DNA of 5,973 nt from contig URIE01000103.1 of NCBI GenBank assembly GCA_900547805.1, forward strand, positions 1-5,973, written 5' to 3'. Each line of letters begins with the position of its first letter. The first letter of the stretch is position 1. Source of the DNA: an uncultured Collinsella sp. GTDB taxonomy: Bacteria; Actinomycetota; Coriobacteriia; Coriobacteriales; Coriobacteriaceae. The notes beneath the pieces are model-generated. The model saw only the letters and a program-made list of their open reading frames with translations. It was not told the origin of the DNA and ran no database searches. Shown one piece after another: positions 1-5,927 of the stretch. Position numbers and translations under genes: made by a program.

Positions 1-1778
1 GTGTAGCTCGAAGCAGCCTTGCCGCTAAAGATGAAGGTCGTCGGCGTCACGTGGAAGTTGGGATCCGCGATACGACGGTTATAGATGTCCATCACCTTCA
101 TGACGTTCATGAGCTGGCGCTTGTAGGCGTGGAAGCGCTTTACCTGAACATCGAAGACGGTGTTGGGGTCGATGACCAGACCGGTCTCGGCCTTAACGTA
201 GGCGGCCAGACGCTCCTTGTTGGCGCGCTTGGAGGCACCCACGGCCTTCAGGAACTCGGTGTCGTCCTTAATCTCCTTGAGCTTCTCCAGCTCAAAAGCG
301 TCCTTGAGCCAGCCGTCGCCAATGGCCTCGGTCACGAGCTTAGCATAGGTGGGGTTGGCCTCGGCAAAGAAGCGACGGTGCGAGATGCCGTTGGTCTTGT
401 TGTTGAACTTCTCGGGCGTCAGGGCATAGAAGTCCTTGAGCACGATGTTCTTGATGATGTCGGAGTGGATCTTGGCCACGCCGTTGACGCTGTGGCTGCA
501 GATCACGGACAGGTTGGCCATGCGAATCTCGCCGTCCCACAGAATGGCGGTCTGGCGCAGACGCTCCTGCCAGCCCTCCTGCGTGGTGTCGAACGACTCG
601 TGCCAACGACGGCTGATCTCGTCGATGATCTGGTACACGCGGGGGAGGAGCTTGGAGAACGTGCCGATAGGCCACTTCTCCAAGGCCTCGGGCAGGATGG
701 TGTGGTTGGTGTAGCTCACGACCTGCGTCACGATGTTCCAGGCGTCGTCCCACTCGAGCTTCTTCTCGTCGATGAGGATGCGCATGAGCTCGGGGCCGCA
801 CATGGCGGGGTGCGTGTCGTTGGTGTGGATGGCCACAAACTGCGGCAGCAGCTCCCAGTTCTCGCCGTGCTCCTTCTCAAAGGTGTCGAGCAGGCTGTAG
901 ATGCCGGCCGAAACAAACAGGTACTCCTGCTTCAGGCGCAGCAGACGGCCGTGCTCGCCGGCGTCGTTGGGGTAGAGGATGGCGCTGATGGCCTCGGCCT
1001 CGGCGCGCTCGGCGTCGGCCAAGGCGTAGTCGCCGCGGTTGAAGGCCTCAAGGTCAAAGTGCTCCTCGACCGGCTCGGCAGCCCAGACGCGCAGCTTGTT
1101 GACGGTCTCGCCGGCATAGCCAACGACGGGGATGTCGTAGGGAACAGCCAGGATGTCCTGCGTGTCCACCGTGCGGTAGAACGTGCGGCCGTTCTCCTCA
1201 AAGCCCTCAACATGGCCACCAAACTTAATGGTCACGGCCTTGTCCTGACGACGGACCTCCCAGGGATAGCCGTGGGTGAGCCACTCGTCGGTGGCCTCGA
1301 CCTGGCTGCCGTTGACGATCTCCTGCTTAAACAGACCATAGCGGTAGCGCATGCCGTTGCCGTAGCCGGCAATGCCCTCGGCTGCCATGGAATCCAGGAA
1401 GCATGCGGCCAGACGGCCCAGGCCACCGTTGCCCAGTGCCGGATCGGGCTCCTGGTTCTCGATGACGGACAGGTCAAAGCCCATGTCGTCGAGCGCCTCG
1501 GCGACCATGTCGCGCACGCCAAAGTTGAGCAGGTAGTTGTCGAGCAGGCGGCCGATCAAAAACTCGATCGAGAAGTAGTACACGCGCTTTTTGCCCTCGG
1601 CGGTGGCACGGGCGTCACTCTTGGTGGCAACGGTGCGGGCCTTCTCGGCCACGAGCTTGGCCAGGGCGTTAAAGCGATCGAGGTCGCTGGCGGCCTCGAC
1701 GCTCTTGCCGCTGATGCTCATGACGGCATCGCGATAGAGCTCGGTAAACTCCTGCTTGTTGTCGAAGATCTTATTCAT
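1..1778 (-). CDS. glgP: Glycogen/alpha-glucan phosphorylase, C-terminus cut by window edge
   Basis: GT35 phosphorylase: cytoplasmic, PLP-dependent phosphorolysis of alpha-1,4-glucan ends giving glucose-1-phosphate. My translation from the ATG at 1778 begins MNKIFDNKQEFTELYRDAV and stays open to base 1 (592 codons). Family hallmarks appear in order: YYFSIEFLIGRLL, GNGGLGRLAACFLDS (N-domain glucan/PLP region), NDTHPAMCGPELMR, YTNHTILPEALEKWP, LLPRVYQIIDEI, SHSVNGVAKIHS, PEKFNNKTNGISHRR, VFDVQVKRFHAYKRQ and finally FSGKAASSY, which matches the GGKAAPGY region. Relatives have roughly 750-840 residues, so about 160-250 residues, including the PLP-binding lysine motif, lie left of the window. The start is supported by AAAGGA at 1783-1788, four bases before ATG. 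It lies 94 bp downstream of glgB on the same strand, so co-transcription is likely. From 51 to 1778 there are no TTA, CTA or TCA codons, as expected for a highly biased gene. Phosphorylase identity is very secure; preference for glycogen over maltodextrin cannot be decided. Confidence 0.97.
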   Translation of the reverse strand, partial: MNKIFDNKQEFTELYRDAVMSISGKSVEAASDLDRFNALAKLVAEKARTVATKSDARATAEGKKRVYYFSIEFLIGRLLDNYLLNFGVRDMVAEALDDMGFDLSVIENQEPDPALGNGGLGRLAACFLDSMAAEGIAGYGNGMRYRYGLFKQEIVNGSQVEATDEWLTHGYPWEVRRQDKAVTIKFGGHVEGFEENGRTFYRTVDTQDILAVPYDIPVVGYAGETVNKLRVWAAEPVEEHFDLEAFNRGDYALADAERAEAEAISAILYPNDAGEHGRLLRLKQEYLFVSAGIYSLLDTFEKEHGENWELLPQFVAIHTNDTHPAMCGPELMRILIDEKKLEWDDAWNIVTQVVSYTNHTILPEALEKWPIGTFSKLLPRVYQIIDEISRRWHESFDTTQEGWQERLRQTAILWDGEIRMANLSVICSHSVNGVAKIHSDIIKNIVLKDFYALTPEKFNNKTNGISHRRFFAEANPTYAKLVTEAIGDGWLKDAFELEKLKEIKDDTEFLKAVGASKRANKERLAAYVKAETGLVIDPNTVFDVQVKRFHAYKRQLMNVMKVMDIYNRRIADPNFHVTPTTFIFSGKAASSY

Positions 1779-1872
1779 ACGTTCCTTTCCCCCGGGGATG
1801 TTTCTCCCGGAACGGTTATGACTTGTATCCTACGCCCCCGCGGGGCGGGTAATTACAGCTGTAACGGTTTTG
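1779..1872 (-). promoter_or_regulatory. glgB-glgP spacer with palindromes and a hairpin next to the glgP ribosome site
   Basis: This 94 bp spacer carries the exact palindrome TTACAGCTGTAA (1853-1864), a GC-rich hairpin CGCCCC/GGGGCG with a three-base loop (1833-1847), and on the minus strand a CCGGG/CCCGG stem (1806-1810 with 1792-1796) ending just before the AAAGGA ribosome site of glgP (1783-1788). GTTCC at 1809-1813 could also pair with GGAAC at 1781-1785, covering part of that site. No T-run follows the GC hairpin, so a strong terminator between the genes is not supported; partial termination or mRNA processing is possible. Confidence 0.4.
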
Positions 1873-4128
1873 TTACGCATCCTTGGCAGACGGCTTAACA
1901 GAAGCAGACTTGGCCTTGGTAGCGGCCTTTTTGGCAGCCGGTTTCTTGGCTGCGGCCTTAGCAGCGGGCTTTGCGGCAGCCTTGGCCTTGGTCGTCGTAG
2001 CCTTGGCCTTAGCCGGAGCCTTCTTAACAGCCGCGGGCTTGGGCTTTACCGTCGACGTGCGCTTCTTGGACGCAGCCTTGGGCTCCTCAACCACCGGCGG
2101 CTTGTAGCTACTGGGACCGCGGCGCTTAAGCACCACGCCTGCCAGGCCGGGTACCTTGATCTCGATGGAGTCCATCTGCCCGTTCCAGGGATAGGGCTCG
2201 CTTGAGCAGGTGTAGGGCTCCTCGCCGGCGTATCCGCTGCCGCCAAACTCGGGACGGTCGGAATCAAAGATGACCTCCCAGTCACCCTCGCGCGGCACGC
2301 CTACGCGGAAGCTCTCGTAGCTCGCCGGGTCAAAGTTGATCAGGATCACCAGGTCGTCGTCGATGTCCTCGCCCTGGCGCACAAAGCTCACGATGGACTG
2401 CTTGGAGTTGTCCGCGTCGATCCAGGTAAAGCCGTCGTCGGTGTAGCCGCGCTCGTACAGGGCGGGCTCGGCGGTGTACAGGTGGTTGAGCGCCTTGATA
2501 AACGCCTGATGATGACGGTGGGTCTCGTACTCCTCGGTCAGGAACCACTGGATGGACTCGTAGTAGCGCCACTCAATAAACTGGCCGATCTCGTTGCCCA
2601 TAAAATTGAGCTTGGCACCGGGGTGCGTCATCTGGTAGAAGGCAAGCGTACGCAGGCCGGCAAACTGGCGCCACCAGTCGCCCGGCATGCGGCCGATCAG
2701 CGAGCACTTACCGTGCACGACCTCATCGTGGCTCAGCGGGCAGATGAAGTTCTCAGTAAAGGCGTACATGATGGAGAACGTGAGCAGCCCGTGGTTGCCG
2801 GGGCGCCACGGAAAATCGGTCTGCATGTAGTGCAGGGTGTCGTTCATCCAGCCCATGTCCCACTTGTAGTGAAAGCCCAGGCCGCCATCCTGTGGCGGAT
2901 AGGTCACGAGCGGCCACGCGGTGGACTCCTCGGCCATCATCATCACGTCGGGGTAGTGCGCCTCCACGGCGCAGTTGACCTGACGGATAAACGCGCTGGC
3001 GTCCAGATCTTCCTCGGTACCGTACTTGTTGAACTTCTTTTGGCCCGGATCGTCGATGCCAAAGTTGAGGTACAGCATGCTGGACACGCCGTCCATGCGA
3101 ATGCCGTCCACGTGGAAGTTCTCGAGCCAGTACAGCACGTTGGAGACCAGGAAGGAGCGGACCTCGCCGCGGGCGAAGTCGAACTTATGCGTGCCCCAGT
3201 TGGGGTGAATCTCGTGCTCAAACAGCATGTGGCCGTTAAAAGTGGCAAGGCCGTGGGAGTCGGCGCAAAAACCGCCGGGCACCCAGTCCATGATCACGCC
3301 AATGTCTGCCTCGTGGCACGCATCGATAAAGTGCATGAGCTGCTGCGGGTTGCCGTAGCGCGACGTGGCGGCATAGTAGCCGGTCGTCTGGTAGCCCCAG
3401 GAGCCATCGAAGGGATGCTCCATAAGCGGCATGACCTCAATGTGCGTATAGCCCATGTCGCGCACGTAATCCACGAGTTCTACCGACAGGTCGTCGTAGG
3501 TGTAGAACTCGCCGCGCTGCGCGGGGAAGGGGTCCATGGGGCCGGGGTAGTTGCCGTACACGTCCGGCTCGCCTTGGGGCGCGTCGCCATGGCGCTTCCA
3601 GGAGCCAATATGCACCTCGTAGATGTTGAGGGGCTGCGACATGTGGTTGTGGCCGGCGCGGCGCTTGAGCCACGCGGCGTCGTTCCACTTATAGCCGTCG
3701 AGGGTCCACAGCACGCTTGCCGTACCCGGAGGGCACTCGGCCTTAAAGGCATACGGATCGGCCTTGTAGAGCTTTTCGCCCTCGTTTGTCTCGATGAGGT
3801 ACTTATAGAGCTGGCCCTGCTCGGCGCCAGGAATAAAGCCTTCCCAGATAGCGCTCGTATGCACGGGCACCAGCGGGTTGGCCTCCTCATCCCAGTCGTT
3901 AAATTCGCCAATGACGTGAACGCTCTTTACATCGGGCGCCCAAACGCAAAAGCGCCAGCCGCGCGTACGGTTTTGCGTGTCCGGGTGTGCGCCCATCTTT
4001 TCCCAGCTGCGCTCCCACATACCGATGCCAAACAGGTAGACATCGTCCTTGGTGAGCTCCGGTGCGTGCGGGGCGGCTTTACGGGTAGCGGGCTTTTTTG
4101 TTGCTGGCTTTAGCTTTGTATCGCTCAC
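1873..4128 (-). CDS. glgB: 1,4-alpha-glucan branching enzyme (GH13) with basic Lys/Ala-rich tail
   Basis: Cleaves alpha-1,4-glucan and re-attaches the segment as an alpha-1,6 branch (cytoplasmic glycogen synthesis). Numbering from a GTG at 4128 (751 aa): basic N-terminus 1-20; CBM48-like domain about 55-140 (FCVWAPDVKSVHVIGEFNDW); GH13 barrel about 165-560. Region II DGIRMDGVSSMLY places the nucleophile at Asp346, region III MMAEESTAWP gives the acid/base Glu (400 or 401), and region IV PLSHDEVVHGK contains His467/Asp468. YKWDMGWMNDTL, GRMPGD and NFMGNEIGQ are also typical. A C-terminal beta domain follows, then about 70 residues dominated by Ala and Lys. Odd: region I reads DWVPGGF where E. 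coli GlgB has DWVPGHF, so a conserved His is Gly. Start choice: GTG at 4128 has a weak GGGA six bases upstream and gives MSDTKLK. The in-frame ATGs at 4143 and 4140 and a TTG at 4188 lack a ribosome site and remain possible. Function is very secure; the start is moderate. Confidence 0.95.
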   Translation of the reverse strand: MSDTKLKPATKKPATRKAAPHAPELTKDDVYLFGIGMWERSWEKMGAHPDTQNRTRGWRFCVWAPDVKSVHVIGEFNDWDEEANPLVPVHTSAIWEGFIPGAEQGQLYKYLIETNEGEKLYKADPYAFKAECPPGTASVLWTLDGYKWNDAAWLKRRAGHNHMSQPLNIYEVHIGSWKRHGDAPQGEPDVYGNYPGPMDPFPAQRGEFYTYDDLSVELVDYVRDMGYTHIEVMPLMEHPFDGSWGYQTTGYYAATSRYGNPQQLMHFIDACHEADIGVIMDWVPGGFCADSHGLATFNGHMLFEHEIHPNWGTHKFDFARGEVRSFLVSNVLYWLENFHVDGIRMDGVSSMLYLNFGIDDPGQKKFNKYGTEEDLDASAFIRQVNCAVEAHYPDVMMMAEESTAWPLVTYPPQDGGLGFHYKWDMGWMNDTLHYMQTDFPWRPGNHGLLTFSIMYAFTENFICPLSHDEVVHGKCSLIGRMPGDWWRQFAGLRTLAFYQMTHPGAKLNFMGNEIGQFIEWRYYESIQWFLTEEYETHRHHQAFIKALNHLYTAEPALYERGYTDDGFTWIDADNSKQSIVSFVRQGEDIDDDLVILINFDPASYESFRVGVPREGDWEVIFDSDRPEFGGSGYAGEEPYTCSSEPYPWNGQMDSIEIKVPGLAGVVLKRRGPSSYKPPVVEEPKAASKKRTSTVKPKPAAVKKAPAKAKATTTKAKAAAKPAAKAAAKKPAAKKAATKAKSASVKPSAKDA

Positions 4129-4334
4129 GTTTGATCCCATCATGACGCGGCAGCGTGTTGCCTTGGTGACTAGATGCGAAAGGTCCAAGGCTGCACGAAT
4201 CGAAGGGACGGCGATAGTTCTATGATTCGTTCCACCTCGCGTGCTCGGTGGAACTTTCGGCAGAAACTACCATAACACCTGTACATTACTTTTATGGAGG
4301 AAAGTGGTTTTGCGGTGGCTTTTAATCGGTGAGC
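4129..4334 (-). promoter_or_regulatory. Long glgB leader with several possible RNA stems
   Basis: Between the predicted start of transcription and the GTG of glgB, the leader contains three exact inverted pairs. GTTCCACC/GGTGGAAC is at 4229-4236 and 4247-4254 (10-nt loop). ACGAATC/GATTCGT is at 4195-4201 and 4224-4230. CCTTGG/CCAAGG is at 4161-4166 and 4185-4190. The first two share bases 4229-4230, so they could be alternatives. No T-run follows any of them on the minus strand, so there is no classical attenuator, and no known riboswitch signature was recognised. An untranslated leader is inferred; no gene-like frame with a ribosome site was found here. Confidence 0.4.
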
Positions 4335-4340
4335 GCCATG

Positions 4341-4370
4341 TTTATACCACTGACAGATTTGCGATGGTAA
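4341..4370 (-). promoter_or_regulatory. Extended -10 promoter reading toward glgB
   Basis: On the minus strand the sequence TGGTATAAA matches an extended -10 element (TG, one base, then TATAAA; -10 box at 4341-4346). A -35-like TTACCA (4365-4370, four of six consensus positions) lies 18 bp upstream. Transcription would begin near 4334, giving a leader of about 205 nt before the proposed GTG of glgB. The -35 is the left arm of the perfect inverted repeat at 4365-4390, so a protein bound there would compete directly with RNA polymerase. Confidence 0.55.
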
Positions 4371-4390
4371 AACTCTTGACAGTTTTACCA
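4365..4390. promoter_or_regulatory. Perfect 10+10 bp inverted repeat, probable operator
   Basis: TGGTAAAACT (4365-4374), six bases CTTGAC, then its exact reverse complement AGTTTTACCA (4381-4390). The left arm overlaps the -35 of the glgB promoter; the spacer and right arm contain a consensus plus-strand -35 hexamer TTGACA (4376-4381). There is no good plus-strand -10 at 17 bp; the best candidate is TAGATT (4402-4407) at a long 20 bp spacing. The position suits a repressor controlling one or both divergent units. The binding protein is not encoded in the window. Confidence 0.6.
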
Positions 4391-4421
4391 ATTAGGGTTT
4401 TTAGATTGTTAGCTTGACGTT

Positions 4422-4452
4422 TGGTAAAACGTTTTTAGCAGGATGTTTACCA
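4422..4452. promoter_or_regulatory. Second, imperfect copy of the operator half-sites
   Basis: TGGTAAAAC (4422-4430) and, 14 bases later, GTTTACCA (4445-4452) repeat the two arms seen at 4365-4390 in the same inverted arrangement; the left arms are 57 bp apart. The left half continues into AAAACGTTTT, a short CG-centred palindrome at 4426-4435. It ends 22 bp before the ATG of the HAD gene, so it lies in that gene's promoter or leader. A LacI-type regulator would fit a CG-centred site, but this is a guess. Confidence 0.5.
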
Positions 4453-4474
4453 TTTGACATCGAAAGGTTCGTTT

Positions 4475-5164
4475 ATGTCCCAGACCGCCGCCCCCAACGT
4501 TGCTTTTATTTTCGATTGCGACGGCACGCTGGTTAATAGCACCCCCGTTTGGGGCTACGCCCAGCCCGAATTATTACACCGTCACGGCATTGACGTGACG
4601 GTCGACGATTTTGCCCAGTTTGAGCATCTTTCGCTCGAGGACGAATGCCAGGCCTACCACGACACCTGGGGCATTGGCACAAATGGCGAGGAGCTGTATC
4701 GCGAACTGAGCGAGATTCTGATCGATGGTTACTCAAGGGTACCGCCGCGCAAGGGGCTCTTGGCGTTTTTGGAGCAGGCGAAAGCGGCGGGCATTGCCAT
4801 GTGCGTTGCCACTTCTACTCCGGCCGATCTGGTTACGTCGGCGCTTGCGGGTTCGGGACTCGATTCTTACATGGAGTTTATTACCACGACGGGCGAGGCG
4901 GGTCGCTCCAAGCAGTTCCCCGACGTGTATGAGCTGGCGCTGCGTCGTCTAGAGGAGCGCCATGGACACGCGTTTGATATCGCTTGGGTGTTTGAGGATG
5001 CGGTCTTTGGCCTTAAGAGCTCCGGCGCCGCCGGCTTTAAACGCGTGGGCATCTATGACCCGCATGGCCGAATGAAGCGCGACGAGGTGCGCGCCAACTG
5101 CGATATCTTTATCGACAGCTACGAGGAGCTGGATTTGGATCGCGTTCTTGAGTATGAGGGTTAG
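4475..5164 (+). CDS. HAD-superfamily (subclass IA) phosphatase, substrate unknown
   Basis: Mg-dependent phosphomonoesterase of the HAD fold, 229 aa, the usual size for a single-domain enzyme with an alpha-helical C1 cap; no signal peptide or membrane segment, so cytoplasmic. Visible motifs: motif I FIFDCDGTLVNS (nucleophile Asp14, acid/base Asp16); helical cap about 22-90; motif II CVATST (Thr113 or Ser114); motif III Lys146 in GRSKQFPDVYE; motif IV WVFEDAVFGLKSS (Glu174, Asp175, metal). The start is the ATG at 4475, with AAAGG (4463-4467) seven bases upstream; a longer reading from a TTG at 4454 has no such support. It is the first gene of a plus-strand pair, 9 bp before thiN, and faces glgB across the operator-rich region. 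The beta-phosphoglucomutase signature after motif I is not evident, so a phosphatase is favoured over a mutase. Linkage to thiN makes thiamine monophosphate a candidate substrate, but that is inference. Family assignment is strong, the substrate open. Confidence 0.92.
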   Translation: MSQTAAPNVAFIFDCDGTLVNSTPVWGYAQPELLHRHGIDVTVDDFAQFEHLSLEDECQAYHDTWGIGTNGEELYRELSEILIDGYSRVPPRKGLLAFLEQAKAAGIAMCVATSTPADLVTSALAGSGLDSYMEFITTTGEAGRSKQFPDVYELALRRLEERHGHAFDIAWVFEDAVFGLKSSGAAGFKRVGIYDPHGRMKRDEVRANCDIFIDSYEELDLDRVLEYEG

Positions 5165-5173
5165 GCGAGGGCG

Positions 5174-5815
5174 TTGTCCGAGAAAGTATTAGTAGTATGC
5201 GGCTCGCCTATGGTGGCGAGCGCCGAGCTACTGCGTAAGTTGGCAGGGGAGTGTGACCGCGTCGTCGCCGTGGATCGCGGCTTGGATGCTCTGCTGGGTG
5301 CCGGCTTGAGCTGCGACGTATACGTAGGTGACGCCGATACGGTAAGCGACGCCGGCCGCGCCTTGGTTGATGCCGCTGAGGACTTTGAAGTAGAGCGCCA
5401 TAACCCCTACAAGGACTACACCGATCTAGCACTAGCCCTAGACACTATCCGCCGCCGCTGGCCCGGTGCCGAGTTGTACGCAACTTGCGCCACTGGAGGC
5501 CGCCCCGACATGGCCCTGTCCGTGCTGGGCCTACTAGCAGGCTATACGGACGCCCCCGTCTGGATCGAAGAAGACGAAGTGACGGCCAGAATCCTCCACC
5601 AGAACGAAACCTGGACCATCGAAAACGCAACCGGCAAAACCTTCTCCATAATCGCAATCGCCCCAAACACGGAAGTCAGCGAACACGGCCTAGAATGGGA
5701 ACTAGACCACGCCAAATTAGGTTTACTAGCCGACACAGGCATTTCCAATGTCGTTAGAAGAACGGCCACGATCGAAGTCCACACCGGCACCGCCATCGCT
5801 TACCTCTACAAGTAA
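5174..5815 (+). CDS. thiN: Thiamine pyrophosphokinase (thiamin diphosphokinase)
   Basis: Transfers pyrophosphate from ATP to thiamine, forming the cofactor thiamine diphosphate in the cytoplasm; a salvage-route enzyme. The 213 aa match the family length. N-terminal alpha/beta catalytic domain about 1-125: VLVVCGSP first strand, VVAVDRGLDALLGAG (31-45), VYVGDADTV (49-57, the usual GDxDS region), HNPYKDYTDLALAL (76-89, the KDxTDxxxAL signature) and ATGGRPDMAL (106-115). The C-terminal beta domain shows the typical GLEWEL...AKLGLLADTGISN pattern (172-192) and ends in a strand. The usual GGRxDH motif has Met113 in place of His. The start is TTG at 5174: upstream AGG/GAGG-rich sequence overlaps the end of the HAD gene, and the next ATG (5210) would delete the first strand. 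It lies 9 bp after the HAD gene, so probably one operon. Half of its 24 Leu codons are CTA or TTA, unlike glgB and glgP, and the 3' part is G-poor. No TPP riboswitch is seen upstream. Confidence 0.93.
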   Translation: MSEKVLVVCGSPMVASAELLRKLAGECDRVVAVDRGLDALLGAGLSCDVYVGDADTVSDAGRALVDAAEDFEVERHNPYKDYTDLALALDTIRRRWPGAELYATCATGGRPDMALSVLGLLAGYTDAPVWIEEDEVTARILHQNETWTIENATGKTFSIIAIAPNTEVSEHGLEWELDHAKLGLLADTGISNVVRRTATIEVHTGTAIAYLYK

Positions 5816-5829
5816 GGGTTATCGCATCA

Positions 5830-5858
5830 GGGTTTTATCCGCCGTCCCAGGAAAACCC
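5830..5858. other. Inverted repeat downstream of thiN, non-canonical terminator candidate
   Basis: GGGTTTT (5830-5836) and AAAACCC (5852-5858) are exact complements enclosing 15 bases, starting 15 bp after the thiN stop codon. In the plus direction the stem is followed by an A-rich stretch rather than a T-run, and in the minus direction no T-run follows either. It may fold in the transcript end, but an intrinsic terminator is only weakly supported. Confidence 0.35.
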
Positions 5859-5885
5859 GTAAGAAAAAGTTTCAACAAAAACCTC

Positions 5886-5914
5886 TTGCATCAAAGAAGG
5901 TCTTCCCTTATAGT
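5886..5914 (+). promoter_or_regulatory. Promoter of the tRNA-Ala gene
   Basis: A -10 hexamer TATAGT (5909-5914, five of six consensus positions) lies 17 bp after TTGCAT (5886-5891; the strong TTG half of a -35 box). Initiation would fall near 5921, only a few bases before the mature tRNA 5' end at 5928, which is normal for tRNA genes. The surrounding stretch is AT-richer than the genes on either side. Prediction by consensus only. Confidence 0.6.
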
Positions 5915-5927
5915 ACTACCTCGTCAC

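Noticed and set aside
51..1898. A 615-codon plus-strand open frame antisense to glgP
   Set aside because: It is in exact codon register with glgP, so it is open only because glgP avoids TTA, CTA and TCA. Its protein is a low-complexity Val/Leu/Gly/His-rich mirror with no recognisable domain.
1873..2100. Separate small histone-like gene encoding the Lys/Ala-rich segment
   Set aside because: The segment is in continuous frame with GlgB, with no internal start codon plus ribosome site seen at its beginning; it is best read as a tail of the enzyme.
2482..4113. A 543-codon plus-strand open frame antisense to glgB
   Set aside because: Same register effect: it ends exactly where glgB uses a CTA codon (4111-4113). 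GlgB has clear catalytic motifs and this frame has none.
4129..4188. Longer glgB starts (TTG at 4188, ATG at 4143 or 4140)
   Set aside because: None has a Shine-Dalgarno-like sequence at suitable distance, and the added residues have no family similarity. Kept as a possibility only.
4170..4391. Minus-strand frame of 73 codons in the divergent region
   Set aside because: It crosses the predicted promoter and operator, has no convincing ribosome site, and its product resembles no known protein.
4189..4474. TPP riboswitch upstream of the HAD-thiN pair
   Set aside because: The characteristic CUGAGA and downstream ACCUGAUC-type conserved blocks were not found on the plus strand.
4475..5164. HAD gene as beta-phosphoglucomutase linked to glycogen/maltose use
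   Set aside because: Motif I is followed by NSTPVWGY and lacks the TxxxH-type segment typical of that mutase, so the location next to glgB is not enough to support it.
5830..5858. Classical rho-independent terminator after thiN
   Set aside because: The stem is present but followed by an A-rich stretch, not a T-run, on either strand; listed only as an inverted repeat.
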